Source: Ophioderma brevispina
Taxonomy: Eukaryota > Echinodermata > Ophiuroidea > Amphilepidida > Ophiodermatidae
Direction: 5' to 3'
Length of the DNA: 64,000 nucleotides
Assembly: GCA_023653785.1 (NCBI GenBank)
Contig: JAMKCH010012782.1
Span: forward strand, 30,421 to 94,420
Shown: positions 36,396 to 47,289 of the stretch, piece by piece
Position numbering within the stretch: position 1 is the stretch's first letter
Layout: the number at the start of each line of letters is the position of its first letter
Notes under the pieces: model-generated
Databases searched by the model: none
Seen by the model: the letters and a program-made list of their open reading frames with translations, nothing else
What the model was told of the DNA's origin: nothing
Position numbers and translations under genes: made by a program

Positions 36396-36594
36396 CAGTG
36401 GCGTAACAGGCGGGGGCAGGAGGTTGCCCCCCTGACGGACTTTGGCAGGGAAAAAAATGCAAAAATTTGGCAAATTTGAAATATTTTCAAGACTTGAAAT
36501 CAGGAAAATTGGCCTTTTGACCCCCCTAAGAGGGAAAATTTCCCAAGACGGGGAAATTTGCCCCCTCAGAACGGGAAGGCCCGTTACGCCACTG
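36396..36594. mobile_element. hAT-like MITE (family 3), 199 bp
   Basis: The termini CAGTGGCGTAAC and GTTACGCCACTG are perfect inverted repeats. Perfect 8 bp direct repeats AGCCATTT flank it at 36388-36395 and 36595-36602. Copy B of the host repeat (49375-49385, CCGCCATTTTACAG) is the empty site. An 8 bp duplication and CAG...CTG ends are diagnostic of hAT elements. It has no transposase. Confidence 0.92.
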
Positions 36595-38012
36595 AGCCAT
36601 TTACAGTCTTTTAATGCAATTCAAACATTAAAAAAGGTACTGACCTCAATAGTTTGGAGATACACGTTCAGGGTTTAGACACTGCTCGGGACACTGCTTC
36701 GTCGTTGAAATGTTGCTTTATGATATATTTATGACATTTTGTACAGCTTTGTACCGAGGTTACTCCATACACTTAACTTAATACACTTAATATGAATTTA
36801 ATTCGACTACTTGGAAAGGAAGTTCATGTCTCTGACATTCTACGTTCCGAAATGGAAAATAAAGAAATACATTTAATGCAGCATTAATAACGATTTATGG
36901 ATTGATAATAGAAATATCATTTTGCCAACTCAGTCAATAAACCGCAAACGCATATTCTTTTCCGAATGTTTAACGCTGCGATCCATCAAGGAATTTTCAT
37001 TTCAACGGTAACATCCAATATCGAGCGAAATTGAATGAACGTGATGAAGGGGTAACACGAACAGTAACTGGGTATTGCCTATGAGCAAGTATTTCTAACC
37101 TGTTAAAGGGTGTGCAAAATAGTACTTTTTTCGCGTAATGTTACTCTTTCTATCTATCAATTACTAATTACGAATTTTGAGACGAATATACTTATAATGA
37201 ATTTGGATAACATTATATAATATACGCTATCACACAATTGGGCATACATCGAGTACATTAGTTTCATAGACAAATATTTACCATAAAAATTAATATCTGG
37301 TCTAACCATGCGCTATTAAAATTCGCGCTAGTGTATATGAAATACTTTTAAGAAGCCATCAATTGTAATTGTACTTTTAACCTAAAGTTGAAGTCTTGTG
37401 AAGGTGAAATTATGGTGCAAATAGATCTGAAAATGTTCTTTCTTATTTCGACCGTAACTTTAATTTACTATGCTTGTAAAATTAATCAAACTCAGTGGTG
37501 TGATTCCGATTTCCTTGATCCATTTCTTTGCAATCACTACCAATTTCCAGAGAAATTGCGATCAAGTTTTACAAAAAGTAAAGTAAGATGGCTTCAGCAG
37601 TCGGCAAAGCATTATTTAAAAGTGTACCTATTTGATTGTATATTATCTATATCTATAGAAATCAAATTCCTTAAATAACAAATGTGATATAACCGTCAAA
37701 TCTATTACAGCAGTAACATTTCCGGTTGGAAATCTTTAAATTGTCCAAGCACATCAGAAACCAATACAGATGTAGAGAAAATACCAATCGCCTCTTTTGA
37801 ATTCAAATACATTTCACTTCTGGATTAATCAAATCCAGAAGTAAATTTATTTTGTTTTATTTGTACACATTGACGTATAGACTTCGATATTCGAAATCTT
37901 GCTCTGAGTTTGAAATCGTTCTGGCTCTTCAAAGATGATAAATTACCACCTGTGGGTAATGAACGAACTCTTGTTGATTAAATCTCTTAGCAAGCTCGTC
38001 CCAGCTGATTGT
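36595..38012 (+). repeat. Long repeat U, copy A, segment b (second part)
   Basis: Matches 49385-50690 (CTGCTCGGGACACTGCTTCG, CAACTCAGTCAATAAACCGC, CAAACGCATATTCTTTTCC, GCAAGCTCGTCC). About 236 bases at 37426-37661 have no counterpart in copy B, which in turn has about 125 bases at 50360-50485 that are missing here. Confidence 0.85.
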
Positions 38013-41000
38013 GAAACATTTCTTACTGATGATATCTGTGATAAAGGTATGTAAATATAATAATATACTTGTATAGGAAAGATAGGAAACATAAAGCTAC
38101 TGATGTAAATAGACGTGGTGGTGTTGCTTTCTATGTTAGGCAAACTTGCAATCATAAAGTAAGAAGTGATCTAGTGTGAGAACAACTTGAGCTGCTTGCT
38201 ATTGAATTAATGCCACTTAAAGGAAACCTGTCATGGTATTCTTATTGTTATCGAGTACCGCGTTCCTACCGAAGTCCGAATTTGTTTAAGTCCGAAGGCG
38301 TACTCTGCTACTTAACCAATTGTTGACAACAAAGACGGAAGGATATATTATCGATTTTGAACAGGCGATTACTGAGTGATAAGTATTGTAAATGCAGGTT
38401 TTTTTAATTTTAAAACAATTGCGAGATTGTTAAAAAAAAAAGTCAACATCCAAACTTTTTCACCAAACCAATGCTTGACTTATTTTGTTTTGGCCTTTAC
38501 AAAAATAATATTTGAATTCTCATGACGCTTTCAACACCTCTACCTCTAAATTTCTTTTAAATTTGTTTTTTTTTGTCTGTTTTTTTCCTCTTTACTGAAA
38601 AATACATTTCCAATGTTATGATTTGTCATTTATTTTGTATCAAAAAGCTCCGCTATTTGTCTATTAAAAATACTTATTAATTTACACGTACGTTTTACAA
38701 GCACCTAAACAAATCAGTAAGTGATAATCCAATGGATATCTTTTCGGACTTACGTAAATTCGGACTTCGGTAGGGCTACCGATACCAGGTTCATCTATTG
38801 ATTTATTTGATAGCTTCCAGGATCTCATTTCAATTATTGAGTCTGAAGGAAGGATTATATTCATGGGGGATGTATGTCAAAATGGTTACCTCTGTCAACC
38901 ACCCCCCCAACTGTTATACAATTCAACTTAAAGATCCTTTGGGAAGGCTTTAATTAAGTCAAATTATTAAGGGACCCTACTAGAATAACTAGGAATAGTG
39001 CTACACTATTGATTTAATATACTGTTCTGACACTCTAAATGATAACTCAGGGGTCATAACAATGCTGGTAGTCAGTGGACCCACTTCAATCACATTTGCA
39101 ATTTGGGGTAGATCTAAAGTTAATTGTAAATCAAGGAAATAGTACTCACTAGCATTACATAATCATAAATAATAAAGTTTCACGTACTTATAATAATTTA
39201 AGACAGAATTTTTAAATGACCTAGCTCATTAAATGGGACGTATTAATAATAGTGATATTGATATGTCAGCTGAACTGTTTGAAAATGCCCCTTTTGAGGT
39301 TTATAACACATGCTCCTTCAAAAGCGCATAATCCGTAACAAATCTGCCCATGCTCACAGATGATGTTTTAAATATGATGCGTTCAGAGATAATTGAAACA
39401 CAATTGCATTAAAGTCAAGATAACATACTGCTGGGCAAATTATGACAATTAAATGAACAAATAAATTAATTCGAACTAAAAGAAAGAATTTCTCAAGCAA
39501 GGTTTTTTATGAAATAAAATAATATTCAAGAACCTGGGAGCACTTAAGACATGTCATTCCATCTAAAAGTAAAATGCTAAAATTCTGATATAACACTTAA
39601 ATGGCCACTTTATACTGAAGCTAAGCTATTGCTAATGAACTATAATACTTATTTGGCTAAATTGGGCCTAAGCTAGCTGCTCACCTTCAGTGATACATAC
39701 TTCTTAATTATGCAAATGCTAGTAATTCGATTATGCGGGGTCCTCCATCTTTGGATTTTTGTTCCTGTAACTCATGATTTATGTCTTCAAAACCTTCTTA
39801 AAATGTCCGAAAAGAAGCTACAGGACTAGATAATATACCAGCCAAGCTACTTAAATTAGCTGCACCTATTATCACTCCATTATAACTCAGCTAATTAATC
39901 ATCCTTCACGACTCTAAGTTTTCCAGCATGCTGGAAAAAGCTAACATAATCCAGGCTCTTCAAAGCTGGGGACCCTAGTGATCCCAGCAATTATAGCATA
40001 TAACTGTGTTGTAATTTCTAAAATTATTGATTTTTTAAATTTTGTATACAGAGGTTTCTATATAAACCATTTAAATGATAATGTCTTATAATATAATCAT
40101 CTGGGTTTCCGTCCACTCCACTCTCCTACTCAGCGCTGTTATATAACTGAAGACTGGTACGATGGAATGGATAGGGTAATATGTTTGGATTATGCATGTT
40201 GGATCTAAAGCCTTTGACACCGTAAATCATCGTATCTTCTAAATCAACTAAATATGTTATGGTGTTAGTAATATTGAATTGGCATGGTTTTATATTACCT
40301 ACAGGTCGTACACAAGTAACTATCCGTTAATGCACCTAATTTCCAATTGTGCTGATATATTGTTTGTGGAATGCCACAGGGCTCGATTGATGGCCCCACT
40401 TGCCTTTCTTGTATATTTTATTATCTACCACAAATTATGTCTTCATTGTAAAGTAAGTATGTCTATGCTGACGACACCATTATTTATTATGCTTCCAACC
40501 TCAACTAATAATTGTAATTGTATAATGATGATCCGATATTATTAACATTGGCCTCGAGTAACAACTCAGTCAATGTAAAAACACCTGAGTTTATGTTCTA
40601 GGTTTCTAGGCGAAGTTTTTTCTCTCAAAGACAATAACAACATAAGTTGTGAACATAAATGTTTTCAATATTCAGCGAGTGCACCAGTGGCAAACAACAC
40701 CTACGGTGTCTATTATTGATGATACGTTAACTTGGTCACATCAAATTGACTGTGTCGTAAAAGCACTGAAAGGTCTGTTTATTTAACAAAGTGCATTCTC
40801 TTATTCCTAAATGAGATTTAAAAATGTCCATAGATGCATTATTCTTCCCATCTGAATACTGTAATGGTGGGTGGGGAAATGTGGTATTATGTTGCCAACC
40901 TCCACAGTTATACACAACAGAGCCTGCCGGATAATTTGTGGTGCTAATTGGACACACCCCCGTAAAGTGGTTCTTAGCCAGCTCGATTGGAAACCACTCT

Positions 41001-41485
41001 CACCACACTCACTAGGCCAGCAATACACTGCTCCATTTAGCATACAAAATCTAAGTGGTATAGCCCTCACCTCCCTCTCTTACTCGTCTTTTCTCCTACT
41101 CTAATAACAGCTAATTTTCGGCACAGTAATACTGTTGCAGTTCTCTACCTCAACAGACGACAACAAAACGTAGTCTTTCCGACGAGGTGTAATATCTTGG
41201 AACAATCTTTGAATGAAAATATTCAGCAGGTCTGTTACTTTAAATGTCATTCAAGAAAAAAATCAAGAGTTTTCTGTTAAATTGCTGTTTTTAATATTTT
41301 TTTGAATTGTGTCCCATTTTTTGTCATATTTGTGGTTTGCTATGATTGGCTTTGCAATGCATTCCTTAGTTTTAGCTTAAGATAATTTGTATTTTGTAAA
41401 TTGTACATATGTTAATGATGTACCCACGGCCCCCAGAAGAACCACTTTTATGTTGATGGGCCTCCGTGGTGAAATAAAGTTGAAA
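38013..41485 (+). mobile_element. Non-LTR LINE with endonuclease and RT, decayed
   Basis: Inserted in repeat U between segments b and c; copy B (about 50690) is the empty site. The protein traces run in order. An APE-like endonuclease strand RRGGVAFYVR lies at 38111-38140, followed by LLAIE, then after a MITE FDSFQDLISIIESEGRI and MGDV (38800-38871). The reverse transcriptase has AFDTV(N)H near 40207-40230, MPQGSI at 40371-40388 and YADDT at 40464-40478. C-terminal text includes IIDDTLTWSHQIDCV (about 40707-40751) and RIICGANWTHPRKVVLSQL (about 40930-40986). The 3' end has a GGCCTCCGTGGTGAAATAAA motif. Stops and frameshifts are frequent. The domain order fits the CR1/L2/Jockey group. Confidence 0.9.
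38258..38782. mobile_element. TA-flanked MITE inside the LINE endonuclease
   Basis: CCTACCGAAGTCCGAATTT at the left is repeated inverted at the right (AAATTCGGACTTCGGTAGG), within about 28 bp termini flanked by TA at 38256-38257 and 38783-38784. Removing it rejoins the endonuclease reading frame text YRV and PG. The interior is noncoding. A TA duplication points to the Tc1/mariner group. Confidence 0.8.
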
Positions 41486-41879
41486 TGGCTGAAACACTAG
41501 AACTCTTTCTGAAAACACAGCTCAACCACCTTCCACCATGCACTCGCAACAGGTAATGGCGTTTCAGCAAAGTAAGTGTTTTCGGAAGTTTATGTTCCTC
41601 CTGGGCCGCACGGAGTGCATCGTATCTCATTGTTACGTCTTGTGAAAGCTTTCCTCGGTTTTCAATATGATATTTAGAGGAATTCGCTAGACGGTTGATG
41701 CAGAAGCACTTGAAGTACATACTAACATGTATAAGCCCCTTTAAGGGATTTTCATGCAGTAACTCCTCATTATGATTTATAACGATACCGCACGTTCGAT
41801 GCACCACTGACAAAAACTCTGCACTGGGTTCAGCATATTGTGGAACTAAATCGTTTCTATTATGCAATAACTCAGTCAT
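41448..41879 (-). other. 143-codon minus-strand ORF in U segment c, origin unknown
   Basis: This is the longest ORF inside repeat U. Its text is unusually protein-like for the window (CGIVINHNEELL, TMRYDALRAAQEEHK, VHGGRW). Its C-terminal end runs into the LINE 3' end, so a full native frame is not preserved. In copy B the same strand still gives TMRYDA, but then shifts frame. It may be a relic of a coding part of the autonomous parent of U, or chance. I do not recognise a family and claim no function. Confidence 0.25.
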
Positions 41880-44800
41880 ATTTTCGAACGTTGCCCTGTA
41901 AAAGTCCCATAGACGTTGTTTTTAAAATCTTATTTTTAAAATTATTTGGGAAGGAGAGTCATTTTACACGCATCCAAAGAAATGTGATAAAGATTTGCAT
42001 ACCTGAAGTGTTTTAAGAAGAATGATAAAATTAAGCCATATTTTTAAACACTTTAAAATACTTAGTTTGTCATCAAAGACTAATGTACATAACGATAAAT
42101 AAAACCCTCAAAATATTATCCCAAAATCCCACTGCATGATCTATTAACTATCGCATCTTTCTTCTTTGCAGACACTACGGCAAATACGTAATCAATTTAA
42201 TATCAATTTATTCACCAAGACAAACATAATCATCTTTCCCTACATACTTTAACACCCTTGTAAACTATCTTTACTAATTACAAATTTTCGCTTTAAAAAG
42301 CATTGATTTTGGGTCAAACCGTAATGTAGAAGAACAGATAACATTTATACTCAAATAGTTCATTAATATTCCAATGCTCGAAACACAATCGTAATATGCA
42401 TTTGGTAAAGATAAGTATCGATAGTATCTCAGGCAGTCGCTGTTTCGTGATGTTCTGTTAAACCTCCCTTCTTCAATTCACCAAATTAATTGCAAGATGA
42501 TCACGTATGGACTTATGATACTTTGCGGAACGTTGTATATAAACAAAGAACATCTGGTTCTTACGATAAGAATTATCCTTATGTTCAAAATAACAAATGT
42601 ATAAATAAACACTCAGGATAGCTCCTGATACAAATGGTGTTGATAAGCTAAACATAAAATATGATAAAAGATTCTAGTCTCATGCGCATTGTGATTCCAT
42701 TCTTCTTTCAACAAACACGCCGTGCATTGACAGCTAGTCCGGTAGCTTTGAGTGAAATCGAAAAATGCGAACGAAAGGAAAAAATAACGGGTCCTTGCGT
42801 TTGAATAGACGCACATTTTCCTATTAGATTTCATGTTGAACGCTGGTGTACGCAGCAGCGGGAATGCATAGCTTAAATTTATGAAAGGAAGGATATTCAA
42901 TTAGTTTTAGGTTATTATCAGAATCTCACGTGCTTCCTACGGAAACTTTTTCCCTACAGATTTTGAAAGATGGAAATAAGAAAAAATTCTGATTTTCTAG
43001 TCCAAGTTATGTATTGGAATATGCCAATCCCCATTCCCCCCCAAAAAATCCTGTCATTTAGAATGCGAATTCCAGACTGCTATTCCTAAATCACTAGGAG
43101 TTTACAATAGGCTCATCCACAAGGACACAGTTAAGTGGGCTGTACTTGTACAACATTTGACATGAACGGACATTGCGTGGTCTGGGATCATTACATACCC
43201 AAAAAAACCAGGGGGTTGGTATTTTCTAAATAAATTGGTGATGAAAGGTACTGAACTGTGCAAGGGAATTGAGATTTTACTAACTCAAGAGAGTACACTG
43301 GGGACTCTCAGTAAAGTATCTTTGGAGTTTTATTTGATTTCATTTTTAAACAAAACCCTAATTTGCTGCTAAATGTATGATTCAGTGTATTATGTGTGAG
43401 ATCTCGATTCCACTGTATAAAGGATGTAATATTATTATTAGCAGAATGAAAAACCCGTTTTGTTATGGCCATATTTAAGGGAATAGCTAACTTGTTAGTT
43501 TTATGATTGCCATAGAAATAGTTGACCTGCAGTCGGCATTCTTTACTAAAATACACTGACACAATTCATTATGTGTGATAGTTGTATAAACAGCGGCGTT
43601 AAAGAAAATAAATAACAAAACCACTCTCATGTCTTAAATTAATCAGAGGAAGGAAGGCAAGAGAAGACTAAGAATGAGAAAGGTCAGTAAAATTAGAAGA
43701 TCGGAAGAAAAGGGAAAGAGATAGTAGCAGAGAGAGAAAGACAGAGGAAGTAAGCGAGTAGGTAGAGAAAGACGGAGCGGCTTACAATTTTTTTCAAATG
43801 TAGTCGAAAATACAATGCTCTAATGGAAATTCTTGAAATTAAGTTATTCTCATTCGGAGACCCCAATTGATGACAAAATTCGGAAAAAGTGGCTTTCATA
43901 CTGTTAATTCAAAGCAATGTATTATTTAAGAGAAATACCTTGTGCTCTTAGGCGCTTTTCGCGCAAGTGGAATATGTTAATTTTAGGGCTTCTCTACTAT
44001 GTTTACTAGCTTGTGTCTTGCCATTGTTGGTCTAATTATAGTTGTTGTTTGGTCATGCAACATTTCTTACCTCTCGCTCCTCCTTGCCCCCTATGGAATC
44101 ATTGCGTGTATGAGGGAATTAATTATTATTTCTAAAGATGTAAGTAACTATATTATATTGAATATATAACTATTGCAATAAAATTGTTTATTATGTAATG
44201 GAATGCGCAATAAACAGTTTCTCTCATTATTATGCGGAGCGATGCAAAAGTGGTCATATTGTTATATGGAACGGTACCATAAGAGCGTTTTCCTATAATT
44301 TAAACAAAATTGACTTTACTCGACACTTTTCTATTTTCAATGAAATGGGATAGTATAGTTGTTATGTTCCCATCATGTGGTCTTTCTATGAATTCGATGC
44401 ATTGATGACCATTTATTCCACCAAATGAGGTTTTTGTTCCAAGATAGGCAACATTAAGGGAAAATATTTAATTGAAATCCGCTGTTGTAAAAGGAGCCTA
44501 TTCCCCCTGGAGCCATAGTTCTGGTTCACAGACGACAACGGAATAAGTGTGGTGAAACTAAATGTTATGTGAAGAGTCGAGTGAATTCAGTGCCCTCTTT
44601 ACCGTTGCAGCTGGACTCGCTATATCTCCTGCCACAGACCGGCGCCTCATAGATCTGTCTATTTACAGGAACAATACAATTACATCTCATCTCTCGGACT
44701 CTATACTTTTAAAATAACCGATTGAAATCAGCGTTTAAAATTGCACGAAAATGTTGCTTTTCAAATTGTAAGAAAGTGTATCAAAATGAGGTCCACAGTT

Positions 44801-44880
44801 GCAAAAAATACAATGTAATTAAACAATATGTGAGGATTGGTCACATGCTACCGTGTTTGGTAAACCCACATGTTTTACTC
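41485..44880 (+). repeat. Long repeat U, copy A, segments c, d and e
   Basis: Segment c matches 50695-51340 (GCATCGTATCTCATTGTT). Segment d matches the copies at 23.7, 30.3 and 31.8 kb. Segment e matches 29042-29340. Included are a purine-rich tract at 43625-43770 and the 46 bp triplication at 44195-44300. The 5' part holds a 143-codon minus-strand ORF described separately. Confidence 0.85.
43092..43294 (+). mobile_element. CACTA-like MITE, copy 2
   Basis: Begins CACTAGGAGTTTACAATAGG and sits at the same position of U segment d as copy 1, so these two were inherited with the host repeat and did not insert independently. Confidence 0.75.
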
Positions 44881-45219
44881 CAACAGTGCAAAATCATTTG
44901 ACAGTGCAAACAACTGTCAAGGAATTCTGCAACCATCTTAAATAAATCAAATCAATTTTTTTTAATCAAACCAAAATTGTGAATAAATTTGTTTCAGTAC
45001 TTACACTTATTCAAAATCTCAGTCCTCGGACATGCATTTCTCTGGAGCAATGGAAGATTAGGTGGCCTTCCAGGGAACGGAAGGGGGCGTGTTTCTAAAA
45101 CACCTGGCAGAAAATCAAGTAGACGTTGATAGTCTTGGGGACTTCAATGATGTCTTCTTATTATCTGATAGGGTGGGATTGTGGGTGTCTTATCTAAACG
45201 TTTTATCCTGTGGCAGAAT

Positions 45220-46100
45220 GGTAATTCTCAATCCATGTCGACGACAGCTAACTCATCGACCTCTTGCTTCTTATGGATGCCTTCTTATAAATCTGATAGG
45301 GTGGATTGTGGGTCTAAAACGTTTTTATCTGTTTTTTGGCAAAGGGAATTCGCAATGCCTTTCGACGAGAAGCTAAATCAGTGACCTCTTGCCTGCTCTG
45401 CTTGCGAAGGTGCGTCACCAGAGGGTTGTATTGCGTCAATCACACAATGCAACAGTGTTCGGAAATTTCATCCAATAAGTCATGTGATTCTCACAAAAAT
45501 CCTATTCTTAAACACATAAAAACCCTTTGACTTTTGGCACTCATTTTAGCCCACAAGATGCTATAGGTTGCAAGTATATATGACTTACGTTTTTTTTGCC
45601 AGGATTATGGAATGTACTTTGGTTCTTAACACGTCTGAACACTTTTATCCCTACGTTACGAACATGTGTTTAGTACAGTACAGTATAGCATTGTGGGAAT
45701 TGATTCAAACACCTTCTGGGTGGTCATGACTGCTTCCGTCATTTGCAGCAGACCTTCCAAATCGGGAACTGTACTGTTCCTTGTTCGATTGACTGTTCTC
45801 CCAGTGTCTGCAATACTGATTCTTACATTTTTTAAAAATGGCACCACTTGAAGGCGGGACCTAAGTTTGGTGTTACTGAAGGAATCTCAGTAAGCACTTC
45901 TGCTATTACTCGGATGCGAGGGTGCTTCTGTAACAAGGAATGCTCTTTGCTGTCGTGTGAACTTAACTATGCTGTATCCATTTTGCTGTTCAAAGTCGAC
46001 TTGTGCGAAGATAAGAAAGAAAAAGAGACGAAAGAGAGATTGTCGTAAGGGAGGAAGTGGCACCAGATTTGGTTCTTTTGTGTTTGTGTTGCTATAATGC
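45220..46100 (+). repeat. Long repeat U, copy A, segment f
   Basis: Matches 29590-29980. The words CTAACTCATCGACCTCTTGC and GGACCTAAGTTTGG and CTGAAGGAATCTCAG are shared. Positions 45225-45260 and 45360-45395 are a local duplication of the same sentence (TTTTATC...GGGAATTCGCAATGCC...CGACGA...AGCTAA). Confidence 0.7.
45418..45719 (+). mobile_element. MITE, hAT-like (family 1), complete copy
   Basis: The ends CCAGAGGGTTGTATTGCG and GATTCAAACACCTTCTGG are imperfect inverted repeats about 33 bp long. The flanks GTGCGTCA and GTGGTCA resemble an 8 bp target duplication with one indel. U copy D (29660-29680) is the empty site. Related copies lie at 1-134 (inverted) and 15650-15920. It is noncoding. 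Confidence 0.75.
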
Positions 46101-46619
46101 ACAGGATTGGAACCCTATCAATTTGGATATGGTTGGAGCATGGGAATTCTCTCTTGGATTACCCGGGGGTGTACAGTCAAACAGCCAGTCCAATGAATGC
46201 AACATTTATCTTCGCGTGAATGCATTTCACTTTGTCTACAAAAATAAGCTACAAAGTCCTTGTGATAAAGTAACACCTCATTGATTTGTACTCATAAGAG
46301 AGAACAAGGTAGTAGTTTGCCTAAAAATACCTTTAAAACACACATTAACACCGCTGTGATTTTCCGTGATTGATAAACTCATCCGATTCTAAAAATTTAC
46401 TCTTTTTCACCTTCAATAATATTTTATGACTATATGAGTCAGTAATAAACATCACGCAGTTTGCAAAAACAGACTTGTCTAGTCGTGTCTCTTTAAGCTG
46501 ACATCAGAACTGCAGTGAAGGCAGTGAAGAATGATGGGGACATTGGCTGAGCAGATGGGATCATCATTCATTACTTTTTACAAGTTTTAAGTGTCTTAAA
46601 AATTCCTCGCCAGAGTCAT
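46101..46619. other. Spacer between U copy A and a LINE tail
   Basis: No repeat of the window and no credible gene. The ORF at 46057-46284 is not shared with other U copies. Confidence 0.3.
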
Positions 46620-47045
46620 ATTATTGAACTTCATATTTACTCATTCAATGCAGGCTCAAAAAACAGTTTGCTGTTCCCTCCTAAAATAGTGGTTGCCTAA
46701 TGCTCTTAAAAGAAGAACATTTAGGTACAGAGCAGCAAAAATGTGGGAATTAATCTTCCAATATTCGTATTATTTTTAAAGAACATGAGTGGTTTCAAAT
46801 TAAAAATGTCATTGCAAATCAAACTGGTTGCCCTATTTTCAAGCTTTAATTTCAATGTAATGTAATTAATGTTCACTATGTACAATACTTTTGGTTTCAG
46901 TTTACATATTTTTGTATATATTTTTATTTTGTATTATACGTGATCGCAATGTATGTGATCCCCAATGTATAAAAATTATACTTTTCAGCGCCTCTTTGGA
47001 GACCAGTACTCTTTGTATTGAAGCAAATACAAAATAAACACTAAA
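46620..47045 (+). mobile_element. LINE 3' end (5'-truncated)
   Basis: The translated text RRTFRYRAAKMWE near 46705-46745 is the usual C-terminal block of CR1/L2-like reverse transcriptases (a ...AAxMWN...LP theme). The 3' end carries CAGCGCCTCTTTGGAGACC and a TACAAAATAAA tail at about 47028. The rest of the element is absent. Confidence 0.65.
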
Positions 47046-47289
47046 ACCGCTTACCAACAATGGCCTGTGAATTGATTTTTGAAAGTATAATAGACTCTTT
47101 AGCTACACATTAATACCAATTTTACTTTAGGGACACTTTAGAAGATTCTTCACAAAATATTCCCATCAAAAGACCCCAAAATCACCAAACTAATATATTT
47201 CATAATTAAAAGTCACATGAACAAGCGGGCATCAGAAAAATTCACTTTCTGGTTTAGGTCTATTGTTTTCTCTACAGATGGGGAAAAGA

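Noticed and set aside
23715..44000. LTR retrotransposon reading of the repeated d segments
   Set aside because: No primer-binding site, polypurine tract at the right place, or gag/pol text lies between copies, and the copies form a longer ordered unit.
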